This document shows, piece by piece, positions 1-6,640 of a DNA stretch of 9,552 nucleotides. The stretch covers positions 1 to 9,552 of the forward strand of contig CAYYJH010000099.1 of NCBI GenBank assembly GCA_964472195.1, written 5' to 3'. The notes beneath the pieces are model-generated. The model saw nothing but the letters and a program-made list of their open reading frames with translations, did no database searches and was not told the origin of the DNA. The translations under genes and the position numbers were made by a program. The stretch is from BS750m-G4 sp964472195 (lineage in GTDB: Bacteria > Bacteroidota > Ignavibacteria > Tepidaquicellales > Tepidaquicellaceae). Position 1 is the stretch's first letter; each line of letters begins with the position of its first letter.

Positions 1-2
1 CT

Positions 3-608
3 TTTGGGCAGTATAAATTGCAAGGGAAATATTGTTCGTCACAAGCTTTTACCGGGAGTTGTTTCACATTTATTGATGATAGCACATTTACATATTTAGG
101 TGTAACCTGTCTGATAGATTCAAAGGGTCAAGGAAAATATAAGATTTATGATAATTTTATAGAATTCTCGTTTATAAGTACAGATAGTATTGTGGAAAAC
201 ACTTCATTTGTTTCTGATACAGCATGTGATTCAAAAGACAGTGTGATTTTCTATTTTTACATTCAAGACGGGGATGATGAACCGATGTCTTTTACTGAAA
301 TAAAGCTTAGAAATACATTTGATATAGATACTAACTTAGTAGCAGATTCATTAGGAAAAGCTGAAATATCATTAAAGAAATCAGCTGATACAGTAAATGC
401 TATTATTTCATTTATTGGATATGAACTACACTTTATTAGACTTATACCATTGAATTGCAAGAATATAACAGTAAATTTGACGGAATATTCTTCATGGGAT
501 ATTAGAGGTGGAGTAAAGTGGAAATATAAAATAACTGAAATGAGTAGAGAAAAACTTATTTTAATGGACGAAGATAAGAAACAAGAAGTTTTTATAAAAA
601 GTAAATAA
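3..608 (+). CDS. Hypothetical protein, 5'-truncated; lipocalin-like beta strands enclosing a carboxypeptidase-regulatory-like beta-sandwich
   Basis: The reading frame is open to the left edge, so the N-terminus, and any signal peptide, lies outside the window. A TTG at 18 is a possible start, but the frame continues upstream with residues fitting the same beta-rich pattern (FGQYKLQGKY), so I treat the gene as truncated. Numbering from that TTG, residues 1-52 look like lipocalin-type strands (GKY, FTFIDDSTFTY, GQGKYKIYDNFIEFSF). Residues about 75-155 resemble a carboxypeptidase-regulatory-like beta-sandwich: a D-x-x-GKAEISL strand, then IISFIGYELHFIRL and ITVNL. Residues 168-196 (KYKITEMSREKLILMD) look like closing strands of the first domain. 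This nested layout is inferred by eye from family patterns. No catalytic residues are visible. Proteins of this kind in Bacteroidota are usually exported, but that cannot be shown here. The function is unknown. Confidence 0.75.
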   Translation, partial: FGQYKLQGKYCSSQAFTGSCFTFIDDSTFTYLGVTCLIDSKGQGKYKIYDNFIEFSFISTDSIVENTSFVSDTACDSKDSVIFYFYIQDGDDEPMSFTEIKLRNTFDIDTNLVADSLGKAEISLKKSADTVNAIISFIGYELHFIRLIPLNCKNITVNLTEYSSWDIRGGVKWKYKITEMSREKLILMDEDKKQEVFIKSK

Positions 609-739
609 GTTTTTTTTCGTTTTTGATGATAAGCATCAAACAAGCTTTGTCATCCGAACCCTAGTTTTACCCCTTCATAATTTTACCATACAAATTCACG
701 CCTATTTTTTTTATTATTAGCATTAAAAAATTGTAATAC
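609..739. other. Intergenic region with a short inverted repeat
   Basis: This 131-base non-coding spacer separates the truncated gene from the hydrolase gene. It holds a T-run at about 610-617 and a 7-bp inverted repeat, TTTGATG (622-628) with CATCAAA (634-640), around a 5-base loop. The T-run lies before the stem on the plus strand, and the minus strand reads A after the stem, so it does not look like a normal intrinsic terminator in either direction. The promoter of the hydrolase-symporter unit should lie here. I find no exact TAnnTTTG element; the nearest are TAGTTTTA (662-669) and TAATTTTA (678-685), both off consensus at the last base. Confidence 0.5.
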
Positions 740-1594
740 ATGAAAATAGGAGATTACGAAGTTCATTCAGTACAGACAGGATTATTCAAGCTCGACGGGG
801 GGGCGATGTTCGGAGTCGTTCCCAGGAATCTCTGGGAAAAGACAAACCCTGCTGATGAGCAAAACAGGATTGAGATGTGTGCAAGGGCATTGCTCTTAGA
901 CAGCGGGAAAAAGAAGGTCCTGATAGATACGGGAATTGGAAATAAGATGTCGGAAAAGCTGAATAAGATATACGACGTAGATTATACAAAGTACACATTG
1001 GAGAGCTCTCTGAAAGAGCTCGGCTACACAACGGAAGATATTACGGATGTTATCGTTTCACATCTTCACTTCGACCACGCAGGAGGAAATACGTATTATG
1101 ATGAAGACAGGCAATTGAATACGACATTTCCGAATGCAGTGTACCATGTACAAAAAGGACAGTACGAGTGGGCATTAAGTCCGTCGGACAGGGACAGGGC
1201 GAGTTACTTCCCCGAGAATTACAAGATTCTTGAAGAGAAAAAAGTATTGAACCTGATAAACGGTGAGCATAAATTCGACGAGTGCATTACTTTGCTGCCT
1301 GTGAACGGTCATACAAAAGATATGCAGTTAATAAAGGTTTCCGATGGATATAACACGCTGCTTTACATGGCAGACCTTATACCGACTGCAGGGCATATTC
1401 CTGTACCTTTCATTATGGGATATGACCTTTTTCCATTAACAACTCTTGAAGAAAAGAAAAAGTTTTTAAAAGACATAACCGAAAATAAATGGACGGTGTT
1501 TTTTGAGCATGACCCGTACAACGAGTGTGCTACTGTAGGGCTCGGAGCAAAAGGCTACCAAACGGAAGAAAGCTTTTCGGTTTCTGAAAGATAA
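740..1594 (+). CDS. MBL-fold metallo-hydrolase, YtnP / N-acyl-homoserine-lactonase-like
   Basis: A 284-residue metallo-beta-lactamase-fold hydrolase with a complete two-metal site: H108-L-H110-F-D112-H113 (HxHxDH), H191 in GHT, D212 in MADL and H257 in FFEHDP. The usual IDTG strand is at 62-65. There is no signal peptide, so it should be cytoplasmic. The length and the N-terminal GAMFGVVP stretch (21-28) match the YtnP-type lactonase-like branch, members of which open lactone rings, including quorum-sensing homoserine lactones. The substrate cannot be read from sequence and a role in quorum quenching is only a possibility. The ATG at 740 has an A/T-rich leader with no Shine-Dalgarno sequence. 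The symporter gene begins 27 bases after the stop, so the two are probably co-transcribed. Base composition is richer in G/C than the genes to the right (28 of 60 bases in 841-900, 28 of 60 in 1021-1080), with a 7-G run at 797-803. Confidence 0.9.
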   Translation: MKIGDYEVHSVQTGLFKLDGGAMFGVVPRNLWEKTNPADEQNRIEMCARALLLDSGKKKVLIDTGIGNKMSEKLNKIYDVDYTKYTLESSLKELGYTTEDITDVIVSHLHFDHAGGNTYYDEDRQLNTTFPNAVYHVQKGQYEWALSPSDRDRASYFPENYKILEEKKVLNLINGEHKFDECITLLPVNGHTKDMQLIKVSDGYNTLLYMADLIPTAGHIPVPFIMGYDLFPLTTLEEKKKFLKDITENKWTVFFEHDPYNECATVGLGAKGYQTEESFSVSER

Positions 1595-1621
1595 ACCTGA
1601 TAACCAATTAAATTTATATAA

Positions 1622-3112
1622 ATGAACTTTCCTTTAGCTGACCAGATTATAATTGTAGTTTATATACTGGGCGTAGCTGCATTCGGAATTTATTATTCTG
1701 GAAAGCAGAAGACGCTGAACGATTACTTTCTTGGCTCGAAACAAATCCCGTGGTGGGCTTCGTGCTTTTCTGTAGTTGCAACTGAAACAAGCACACTGAC
1801 ATTTATAAGCATTCCAGGTTTAGCTTATATCACGAACATGAATTTCCTTCAGCTTGCTGTGGGCTTTCTGATTGGAAGGATTATAGTTGCGTTTATATTC
1901 ATCCCACGATATTATGCGGGAAACATGGAAACAGCTTATGAATTTCTCGGAAACAGGTTTGGGAATCCAATGAGGAAGTATTCTTCTGTAACTTTTATCT
2001 TTCTCAGGATATTTGCAGATGGTGTGAGGTTATTCACGACAGCAATTCCTATTAAGTTGATAACGGGATTAAGTTATTTTGAAAGTATTTTGATAATTGG
2101 TGTCATAACGGTTGTTTATTCTTACATAGGCGGGATAAAAGCTGTAATATGGACGGATGTGGTTCAGATGATAATTTATTTTGTGGGGGCAGCTGCGACT
2201 ATAATTGTTATATATCAATTGCTTCCGAATGGCTGGTCGGATGTTGTTCATTATGCTTCGACTGATAATAAGTTCCAGGTGTTTAATTTTGCTTTTGCTG
2301 ATTCATTCGGGAAATTCTTTACGGGAGGTTATAATGCAGTTGGCGGAATAATTGGAGGAGCTTTCCTTGCAATGGCTTCTCACGGAACAGACCAGATGAT
2401 CGTGCAGAGGCTTTTAACGTGTAAAGACAAAAAATCATCTCAGAAAGCGGTAATAGGAAGCGGTATAATTGTTTTATTTCAGTTTGCTATCTTTCTGTTG
2501 ATAGGTGTTATGCTATATGCACTTTATGAAGGTGTTGATTATAATACATTAGTAGTCGGTGACCATATATTGACAAAACCCGATGAGATATTTCCAAAAT
2601 TTATTATACAAAATTTGCCGATTGGGTTAGCGGGACTTGTTGTCGCAGGACTTTTAGCCGCTTCGATGTCAACGTTGTCTTCAACATTTAATTCACTGGC
2701 AGCGACAACAATGCTTGATTTATTTAAGAGAAAGAGAACTCCAGAGTCTTCACAAAGTGACCTTAAGTATTCAAGACTTGCAACATTATTCTGGGCTGTC
2801 GTGATAATCGGTACGGCTATGTTATTCCAGAGTGAAACAAACCCGGCGGTTGATTATGCATTAAAAATACAGTCTATGATATACGGCGGACTGCTTGGTG
2901 TGTTCTTGCTCGGAGTAGCATATAAAGGAGCGAAATTAAGCGATGCGGTGATATCTTATTCTGTTTCTATATTCGTATTAGTACTTTTATTTATACTTCC
3001 TAAATTCTATATTATACCAGCGTTGAATCTCACCTGGTTTACATTGTTTGGAGTTATTATTGTATTTATTATTTCAACAATATGTGTCAATATTAGGAAA
3101 ATATTTAGTTGA
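1622..3112 (+). CDS. Sodium:solute symporter (SSS family)
   Basis: A 496-residue polytopic inner-membrane protein of the SSS/SLC5 family, which uses the sodium gradient to import small solutes such as sugars, organic acids or amino acids. Family landmarks appear in order: TM1 near residues 8-24; YFLGSKQIPWW (35-45); ETSTLTF (55-61); GGIKAVIWTDVVQ (170-182), matching the classical SSS signature region; SHGTDQMIVQR (253-263); and ASMSTLSSTFNSLA (347-360), the TM8 segment. By recalled alignment to vSGLT, A347, S350 and T351 occupy the Na2 sodium-site positions. The length is normal and the protein appears complete, with about 13 hydrophobic helices and a short basic C-terminus. Substrate specificity cannot be assigned. 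It follows the MBL hydrolase by 27 bases, so the pair may take up and hydrolyse one compound, which is inference. The next gene starts 72 bases downstream with no clear terminator between. Confidence 0.93.
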   Translation: MNFPLADQIIIVVYILGVAAFGIYYSGKQKTLNDYFLGSKQIPWWASCFSVVATETSTLTFISIPGLAYITNMNFLQLAVGFLIGRIIVAFIFIPRYYAGNMETAYEFLGNRFGNPMRKYSSVTFIFLRIFADGVRLFTTAIPIKLITGLSYFESILIIGVITVVYSYIGGIKAVIWTDVVQMIIYFVGAAATIIVIYQLLPNGWSDVVHYASTDNKFQVFNFAFADSFGKFFTGGYNAVGGIIGGAFLAMASHGTDQMIVQRLLTCKDKKSSQKAVIGSGIIVLFQFAIFLLIGVMLYALYEGVDYNTLVVGDHILTKPDEIFPKFIIQNLPIGLAGLVVAGLLAASMSTLSSTFNSLAATTMLDLFKRKRTPESSQSDLKYSRLATLFWAVVIIGTAMLFQSETNPAVDYALKIQSMIYGGLLGVFLLGVAYKGAKLSDAVISYSVSIFVLVLLFILPKFYIIPALNLTWFTLFGVIIVFIISTICVNIRKIFS

Positions 3113-3184
3113 TGTTTATATTTATGCTCTAATGATAAATTTATGAATTAAAACAACAAAACTTTTTATTTAAAATAAACAATT

Positions 3185-3724
3185 ATGGAAACCGGCAGAC
3201 CATCAAGAGAGCAATTAGAAAATTATTTTAAAAACAGCAGGAAATATTTCGATGATATTGCGAAACATTATATGAATGTTGACAAGGAATATTATGATAA
3301 ATACATCGCACCCTTTTACAGCTCACCTTTCGGAGCAGTGAGCAGCGGCGCTGCTAAAAAAGCTGTTTCTGCTATGATTCTTGCAGTAGCTTTATTAGCT
3401 GTGGGTATTGGTGCTGTTGTTTTCTTCTTAACACAGTATAGTACTCAGGACAGTACTCAGGATAGTAAAGTTGTTCAGGAAGAAACAATCCCTGCTGAGG
3501 AGAAACCAGACTTCGAATATAAAACTAATTATGAAAGGGGAATATATTTCTATGAGCGTGAAAATTATAAATCTGCGAAGAAGTATTTTAAAAGGGTAGA
3601 AGAATCTGATTCGGAATATAAGGAGGCTCAAAAATATCTCAAGAAAATAAAAATGATCGAGCGGAAGAATAATATGAAAGATGATAGGAATGCAAAGCAG
3701 CGAAAGTTAAATAAACCAAATTAA
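3185..3724 (+). CDS. Single-pass membrane protein with cytoplasmic N-terminal region and TPR-like C-terminal segment
   Basis: A 179-residue protein I cannot assign to a named family. Residues 1-58 are hydrophilic and tyrosine/lysine-rich (GRPSREQLENYFKNSRKYF, then YMNVDKEYYDKYIAPFY). Residues 61-83 form one strongly hydrophobic helix rich in Ala, Val and Ile. It is followed by a short duplicated TQDSTQDS linker (87-94), an acidic Glu/Pro stretch to about 110, and a helical segment at 113-157 (YERGIYFYERENYKSAKKYF and on) with TPR-like spacing of aromatic and alanine residues. The tail (158-179) is very basic. There is no signal peptide; the lysines just before the helix suggest the N-terminus is inside and the TPR-like part outside, though the basic tail makes this uncertain. 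ATG start with no Shine-Dalgarno sequence. The next small membrane gene is only 13 bases away. A scaffold or adaptor role is plausible but unproven. Confidence 0.8.
   Translation: METGRPSREQLENYFKNSRKYFDDIAKHYMNVDKEYYDKYIAPFYSSPFGAVSSGAAKKAVSAMILAVALLAVGIGAVVFFLTQYSTQDSTQDSKVVQEETIPAEEKPDFEYKTNYERGIYFYERENYKSAKKYFKRVEESDSEYKEAQKYLKKIKMIERKNNMKDDRNAKQRKLNKPN
3440..3463 (+). repeat. 12-bp tandem duplication inside the TPR-like protein gene
   Basis: Two adjacent copies of a 12-base unit, AGTACTCAGGA followed by C or T (3440-3451 and 3452-3463), differ only in the last base. They are in frame and encode STQD twice, lengthening the linker just after the membrane helix. The period is a multiple of three, so a gain or loss of a copy would change linker length but not the reading frame. 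Confidence 0.85.
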
Positions 3725-3737
3725 TTTAATTCTCTGC

Positions 3738-4016
3738 ATGTTAGATATTTCTTCGGAATACTTCGGAATTATTTTAATCTGGTTATTTTTATTGTTAATT
3801 ACATATCCATACCCTTATTATAAAAGCAAACTCCACCCTTACTTTCTGTATTTAGTATTTTCGATATTTCTTGTCTTATTTCTTGCCCCTATCTACGTAT
3901 GGTTTTTGAGTTTTCCGTATGAATTTACAGTAACATTTACTTCAGTAGCATTTGTGATATACGCAGTGGTTTATTTCGTAATAAATAGTAAAAGGAAGAA
4001 ATCAAAGACTGATTAG
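3738..4016 (+). CDS. Small hypothetical membrane protein with three predicted helices
   Basis: A 92-residue, very hydrophobic protein with three likely membrane helices, at about residues 8-24, 35-57 and 62-83, and a short basic tail (NSKRKKSKTD) that by the positive-inside rule should face the cytoplasm. The loop between helices 1 and 2 is rich in Tyr and Pro (YPYPYYKSKLHPYF). I recognise no family, motif or catalytic residue. The ATG at 738 bases past position 3000 has an A/T-rich leader and follows the upstream membrane-protein gene by 13 bases, so the two are probably one transcript and may work together. That they form a complex is inference from spacing only. The gene ends 78 bases before the large palindrome in the convergent spacer. 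Confidence 0.7.
   Translation: MLDISSEYFGIILIWLFLLLITYPYPYYKSKLHPYFLYLVFSIFLVLFLAPIYVWFLSFPYEFTVTFTSVAFVIYAVVYFVINSKRKKSKTD
3751..3769 (+). repeat. Short out-of-frame tandem repeat near the start of the small membrane gene
   Basis: CTTCGGAAT occurs at 3751-3759 and again at 3761-3769, a 10-base period. Ten is not a multiple of three, so loss or gain of one unit would shift the reading frame a few codons into the small membrane-protein gene. The repeat is short and may be chance. Confidence 0.6.
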
Positions 4017-4094
4017 ATTGTTTTTCACGTCTGTCCAAGATAAATTTTTTAATAATAGGTCTAAACATTTAAACAACCCAAATTAGCTTTAGTC

Positions 4095-4161
4095 AAATTA
4101 AATCCCCTAACCCTCTTCTCTTTGTAAGAGAAGGGGGAACTAAAAGGGGATGAGTTAATTT
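4095..4161. repeat. Three-tier palindrome (REP/MITE-like element or bidirectional terminator) between convergent genes
   Basis: The 67-base element folds on itself in three nested arms. The inner arm is CCCTCTTCTC (4111-4120) with GAGAAGGGGG (4128-4137), one G-T wobble, extended by two A-T pairs around a TGT loop. The middle arm is ATCCCCT (4102-4108) with AGGGGAT (4145-4151). The outer arm is AAATTAA (4095-4101) with TTAATTT (4155-4161). Unpaired spacers are 2, 7 and 3 bases. It lies in the 157-base spacer between the 3' ends of two converging transcription units, so it could end transcripts from both sides, though no clean U-tract follows. Its strong G/C arms contrast with the A/T-rich surroundings. 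I recall similar palindromes being dispersed in many copies in bacterial genomes, but copy number cannot be checked here. Confidence 0.8.
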
Positions 4162-4173
4162 ACAGTGATTATT

Positions 4174-5637
4174 CTAATCGTTTAGTATGTACTTTGATAT
4201 GATTTTATAAGTTGGAGCTCCGGAGGATACAATCTTATTGTGAAAGTCTTTTAAAGAATATTTCCCATTATNNNNNNNNNNNNNNNNNNNNNNNNNNNNN
4301 NNNNNNNNNNNNNNNNNNNNNNNNNNNNNNNNNNNNNNNNNNNNNNNNNNNNNNNNNNNNNNNNNNNNNNNACCGTAACCCTGGTCAATCATCATTTCTT
4401 CTGTATAATGTGCCCATCCTTCTGTATAGCTGTAACACATAAATATTTTTGCTATTTTCGAAGCATGTAAATTAGAATTTAGGAAGTGAGTATAATGTCC
4501 AGGGAATGCTTCATGTATCGATATTAGTTTTAATGTTGGATAGTTGAAGAGTGTCATCCATTCTTTTCTTGCTTTTTCATCGAAAGATTTATCGGGCAGA
4601 CTAACGAAGTAGAATGATTCATCTGATTTTTCGAATGGACCTGCCGTAGACATAGCTGCGAAACCTATTTTCATATAATGCGGCATCTCTTTAACAATAC
4701 AATTAAGATTTTCCGGTATACTGATTAAATCTTTTTCCCTGATGTATTCTATCAGTTCATGAAGAGTATTATTGGTTTCAGTGATGAGATTGTTTTCTGT
4801 CGGATGATTGTTATGAAAATCATCATTGTCGTATTCATCACCCTCAATTTCTTTTAACTGCTTTTTCAATCTTGAGAGTTCTTCTTCGCCAAGTTTTTTT
4901 AATTCGGGTATCGGAATATCAATATGCTCTTTTATCCGTAACATCTTTGCAAATTTCTTTTCACCTAATCTAAAATCATCATTTGCTTTAGGTATTAGAA
5001 CATCATCGATGTATTTTATAAAATCATTGAATGCTTTTACAGTTGTAATACAAACCTCTTTGTATTCAGTTACAAGTTTTTCATTAACCTCTCTTTTGTT
5101 AATTTCATCCATAATCTCGTTTTCAAAGAAATTCTTATAACCTGATGCGAATTGCTTTGCATATTTGCAAAATATTTTCGGTACAACAGTATCTAAGTTA
5201 ATCTTTGCGTTTTCAATTACGCATGGAATTTCTTTCATAATACTGATGATAGAAGCAAGTCTATCTACGAAGGGTGCATATTCTCTGTCGAGATAATTAC
5301 TCATATTAATGAACATCAGTGCATACGTAATCGGGTTTCGTTTATATGCTTGAATTTCGTCATAGTCAAAAAAATCTGATTCTAAAGACCATTTTATCAA
5401 ATCGTAATCAAACATGTTTTCTTGGGTAAGGTATTCGTATTTTATTTCCAATAATTCATTGTAAAGTGATTCGAATAATAATCTTTCTTTTTTAATTCCT
5501 GATAACGATGTATCACTCATTTTTCCATCATATTCATGAAGTCCCAACGTGACGGCGTGAGTGGGGGAATATTTTAAATATTCTTTAAAAAATTTTTCAG
5601 AGTAATCTTTGAACTGTTTGTTTGTTTCTTCTTTCAT
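4174..5637 (-). CDS. DUF885 family protein (putative zinc metallopeptidase), interrupted by an assembly gap
   Basis: Reads as 487 residues including 34 unknown ones at 423-456 from the N-run. The metal-binding signature H375-E-A-F-P-G-H381 and the downstream E406-G-W-A-H-Y motif with YTEEMM are both present, as expected for the DUF885 family, which Pfam places with the thermolysin-like MA peptidases. The first 370 residues are helical and charged, typical of the family's N-terminal region, and no signal peptide is visible, so it is probably cytoplasmic. After the gap, NGKYSLKDFHNKIVSSGAP (457 onward) matches the family's C-terminal end. Typical members are roughly 550-600 residues and carry some 85-90 residues between these two flanks, so the placeholder is too short. 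The ATG at 5637 lies 13 bases after the nucleotidyltransferase stop, giving an operon-like arrangement with alaS. The peptide substrate is unknown. Confidence 0.9.
   Translation of the reverse strand: MKEETNKQFKDYSEKFFKEYLKYSPTHAVTLGLHEYDGKMSDTSLSGIKKERLLFESLYNELLEIKYEYLTQENMFDYDLIKWSLESDFFDYDEIQAYKRNPITYALMFINMSNYLDREYAPFVDRLASIISIMKEIPCVIENAKINLDTVVPKIFCKYAKQFASGYKNFFENEIMDEINKREVNEKLVTEYKEVCITTVKAFNDFIKYIDDVLIPKANDDFRLGEKKFAKMLRIKEHIDIPIPELKKLGEEELSRLKKQLKEIEGDEYDNDDFHNNHPTENNLITETNNTLHELIEYIREKDLISIPENLNCIVKEMPHYMKIGFAAMSTAGPFEKSDESFYFVSLPDKSFDEKARKEWMTLFNYPTLKLISIHEAFPGHYTHFLNSNLHASKIAKIFMCYSYTEGWAHYTEEMMIDQGYGXXXXXXXXXXXXXXXXXXXXXXXXXXXXXXXXXXNGKYSLKDFHNKIVSSGAPTYKIISKYILND
4272..4371. 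other. Assembly gap (100 Ns)
   Basis: Exactly 100 N bases, the customary scaffolding placeholder for a gap of unknown length. It falls inside the DUF885 gene. The frame on both sides agrees if the true gap length leaves remainder 1 on division by three. Family knowledge suggests about 85-90 missing residues rather than 33. Confidence 0.98.
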
Positions 5638-5650
5638 TATTTATTCACAT

Positions 5651-6640
5651 TTAAATTTCGGAATATTCACCTAAGTTTAACACATCAATCTTGTTTTTAA
5701 CTCTTGAACTTTTGCCAATAAGTGATTCAGTCAATGTTGAATTTTCAATAACACAGTCTTCACTTATAATACTGTTTGATATATTACAGTTTTTTAAAAC
5801 GCAGTTATCGTTTATTGTTGCGTAAGGTCCAATAATACAATTTTCAAACTTTACGTTTTTACCGATAAAAACAGGTTCTTTAACAAGGGTGCCTTTTAAT
5901 TTATATTTTTTATTTCTTTTATTAAGAATGTATCTGTTAGTCTCAAGTATTGTTTCAGGTTTTCCACAGTCTAACCATCCATTAACGTTGAATGTTTTCA
6001 TCTTTTCATTTTCATTTATCATTTTTTCGAGAGCATCCGTTAATTGATATTCACCTTTGCTTTTGATTTTATTGTCTATAATGTATTTGAGCGAATCGAA
6101 TAATAGTTTCGAATCTTTAAGGTAGTAAAGCCCGACAATTGCTTCGTTCGATGGAGATACCTTAGCGGAAGCTGGCTTTTCTATAAATTTCTTTATAAAA
6201 CCATTTTTATCTTTTTCAACAACGCCAAACCTTCTCGGGTCATCGACTTTTTTAACTCCAATTACGGAATATTTATTGTCACACATTTTTTTTAAATCCA
6301 CATCGAATAAAGTATCGCCCAGGATAATGAGAACATCCTCTTTTGTATCGGAGGGGAAATTTCCCTTTGCACAATAGATTGCGTGTCCTAAACCATGAGC
6401 TTTTTCCTGAACTACGAATTCAAACTTGAATTTAAAAGTATTATTTATATAATCCTCTATTCTATCTCCAAGGAATCCTGTAACGAAAATTATCGAGGAA
6501 GATATTCTATCTTTAATTAATTGGTCGACTATGTAAAAAATCATCGGATGCCCGGCAACATTCAAAAGAACTTTAGGATTTGTAAGTGTGTGAGGTCTTA
6601 GTCTTTTCCCAAAACCGGCAACCGGAATTATTACTTTCAC
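5651..6640 (-). CDS. Sugar-1-phosphate nucleotidyltransferase with C-terminal left-handed beta-helix
   Basis: A 329-residue enzyme of the NTP_transferase family, which joins a nucleoside triphosphate and a sugar-1-phosphate to give a nucleotide sugar and pyrophosphate. Visible motifs: PVAGFGKRLRPHT (6-18) for nucleotide binding, NPKVLLNVAGHPM (21-33) with the conserved lysine, QEKAHGLGHA (78-87), GDTLF (108-112) with the metal-binding aspartate, the FIEKP motif (152-156), GEYQLTDAL (196-204), and WLDCGKPET (222-230). Residues about 256-315 contain hexapeptide-like turns (FIGKNVKFENCIIGPYATI) of a left-handed beta-helix, as in the longer RmlA/GlmU-like enzymes. Glucose-1-phosphate thymidylyl- or uridylyltransferase is most likely; the exact sugar and base are not certain. 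The start is GTG at 6640, chosen because MKVIIPVAGFG is the standard family N-terminus; it overlaps the alaS stop in a GTGA quartet. It may feed cell-surface polysaccharide synthesis, but no other such gene is near. Confidence 0.92.
   Translation of the reverse strand: MKVIIPVAGFGKRLRPHTLTNPKVLLNVAGHPMIFYIVDQLIKDRISSSIIFVTGFLGDRIEDYINNTFKFKFEFVVQEKAHGLGHAIYCAKGNFPSDTKEDVLIILGDTLFDVDLKKMCDNKYSVIGVKKVDDPRRFGVVEKDKNGFIKKFIEKPASAKVSPSNEAIVGLYYLKDSKLLFDSLKYIIDNKIKSKGEYQLTDALEKMINENEKMKTFNVNGWLDCGKPETILETNRYILNKRNKKYKLKGTLVKEPVFIGKNVKFENCIIGPYATINDNCVLKNCNISNSIISEDCVIENSTLTESLIGKSSRVKNKIDVLNLGEYSEI
6637..6640 (-). promoter_or_regulatory. GTGA stop-start overlap joining alaS and the nucleotidyltransferase
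   Basis: On the minus strand the GTG start of the nucleotidyltransferase and the TGA stop of alaS share the quartet GTGA. Such 4-base overlaps usually reflect translational coupling on one mRNA. There is no Shine-Dalgarno sequence before the GTG, so re-initiation by ribosomes finishing alaS is the likely route. Confidence 0.75.

Noticed and set aside
622..640. Inverted repeat TTTGATG/CATCAAA as an intrinsic terminator of the left-edge gene
   Set aside because: The stem is only 7 bp and A/T-rich, and the T-run comes before the stem rather than after it on the plus strand; the minus strand has A after the stem.
263..643. 126-codon open frame on the minus strand opposite the truncated left-edge gene
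   Set aside because: It lies antisense to a frame with clear domain-like patterns, has no recognisable motif, and its start runs over the intergenic inverted repeat; it looks like a shadow of low-complexity A/T-rich coding DNA.
4272..4371. DUF885 gene as a pseudogene because of its short length
   Set aside because: The shortness is explained by the 100-N placeholder; both flanks are in frame, with intact catalytic motifs and a normal C-terminus.
4212..4442. Plus-strand frame spanning the N-run
   Set aside because: Most of it is unknown bases and it is antisense to the DUF885 gene, whose motifs are unmistakable.
4826..5140. 104-codon plus-strand frame inside the DUF885 gene
   Set aside because: Serine- and phenylalanine-rich composition typical of the complement of a Lys/Glu-rich coding region; no start signal or family match.
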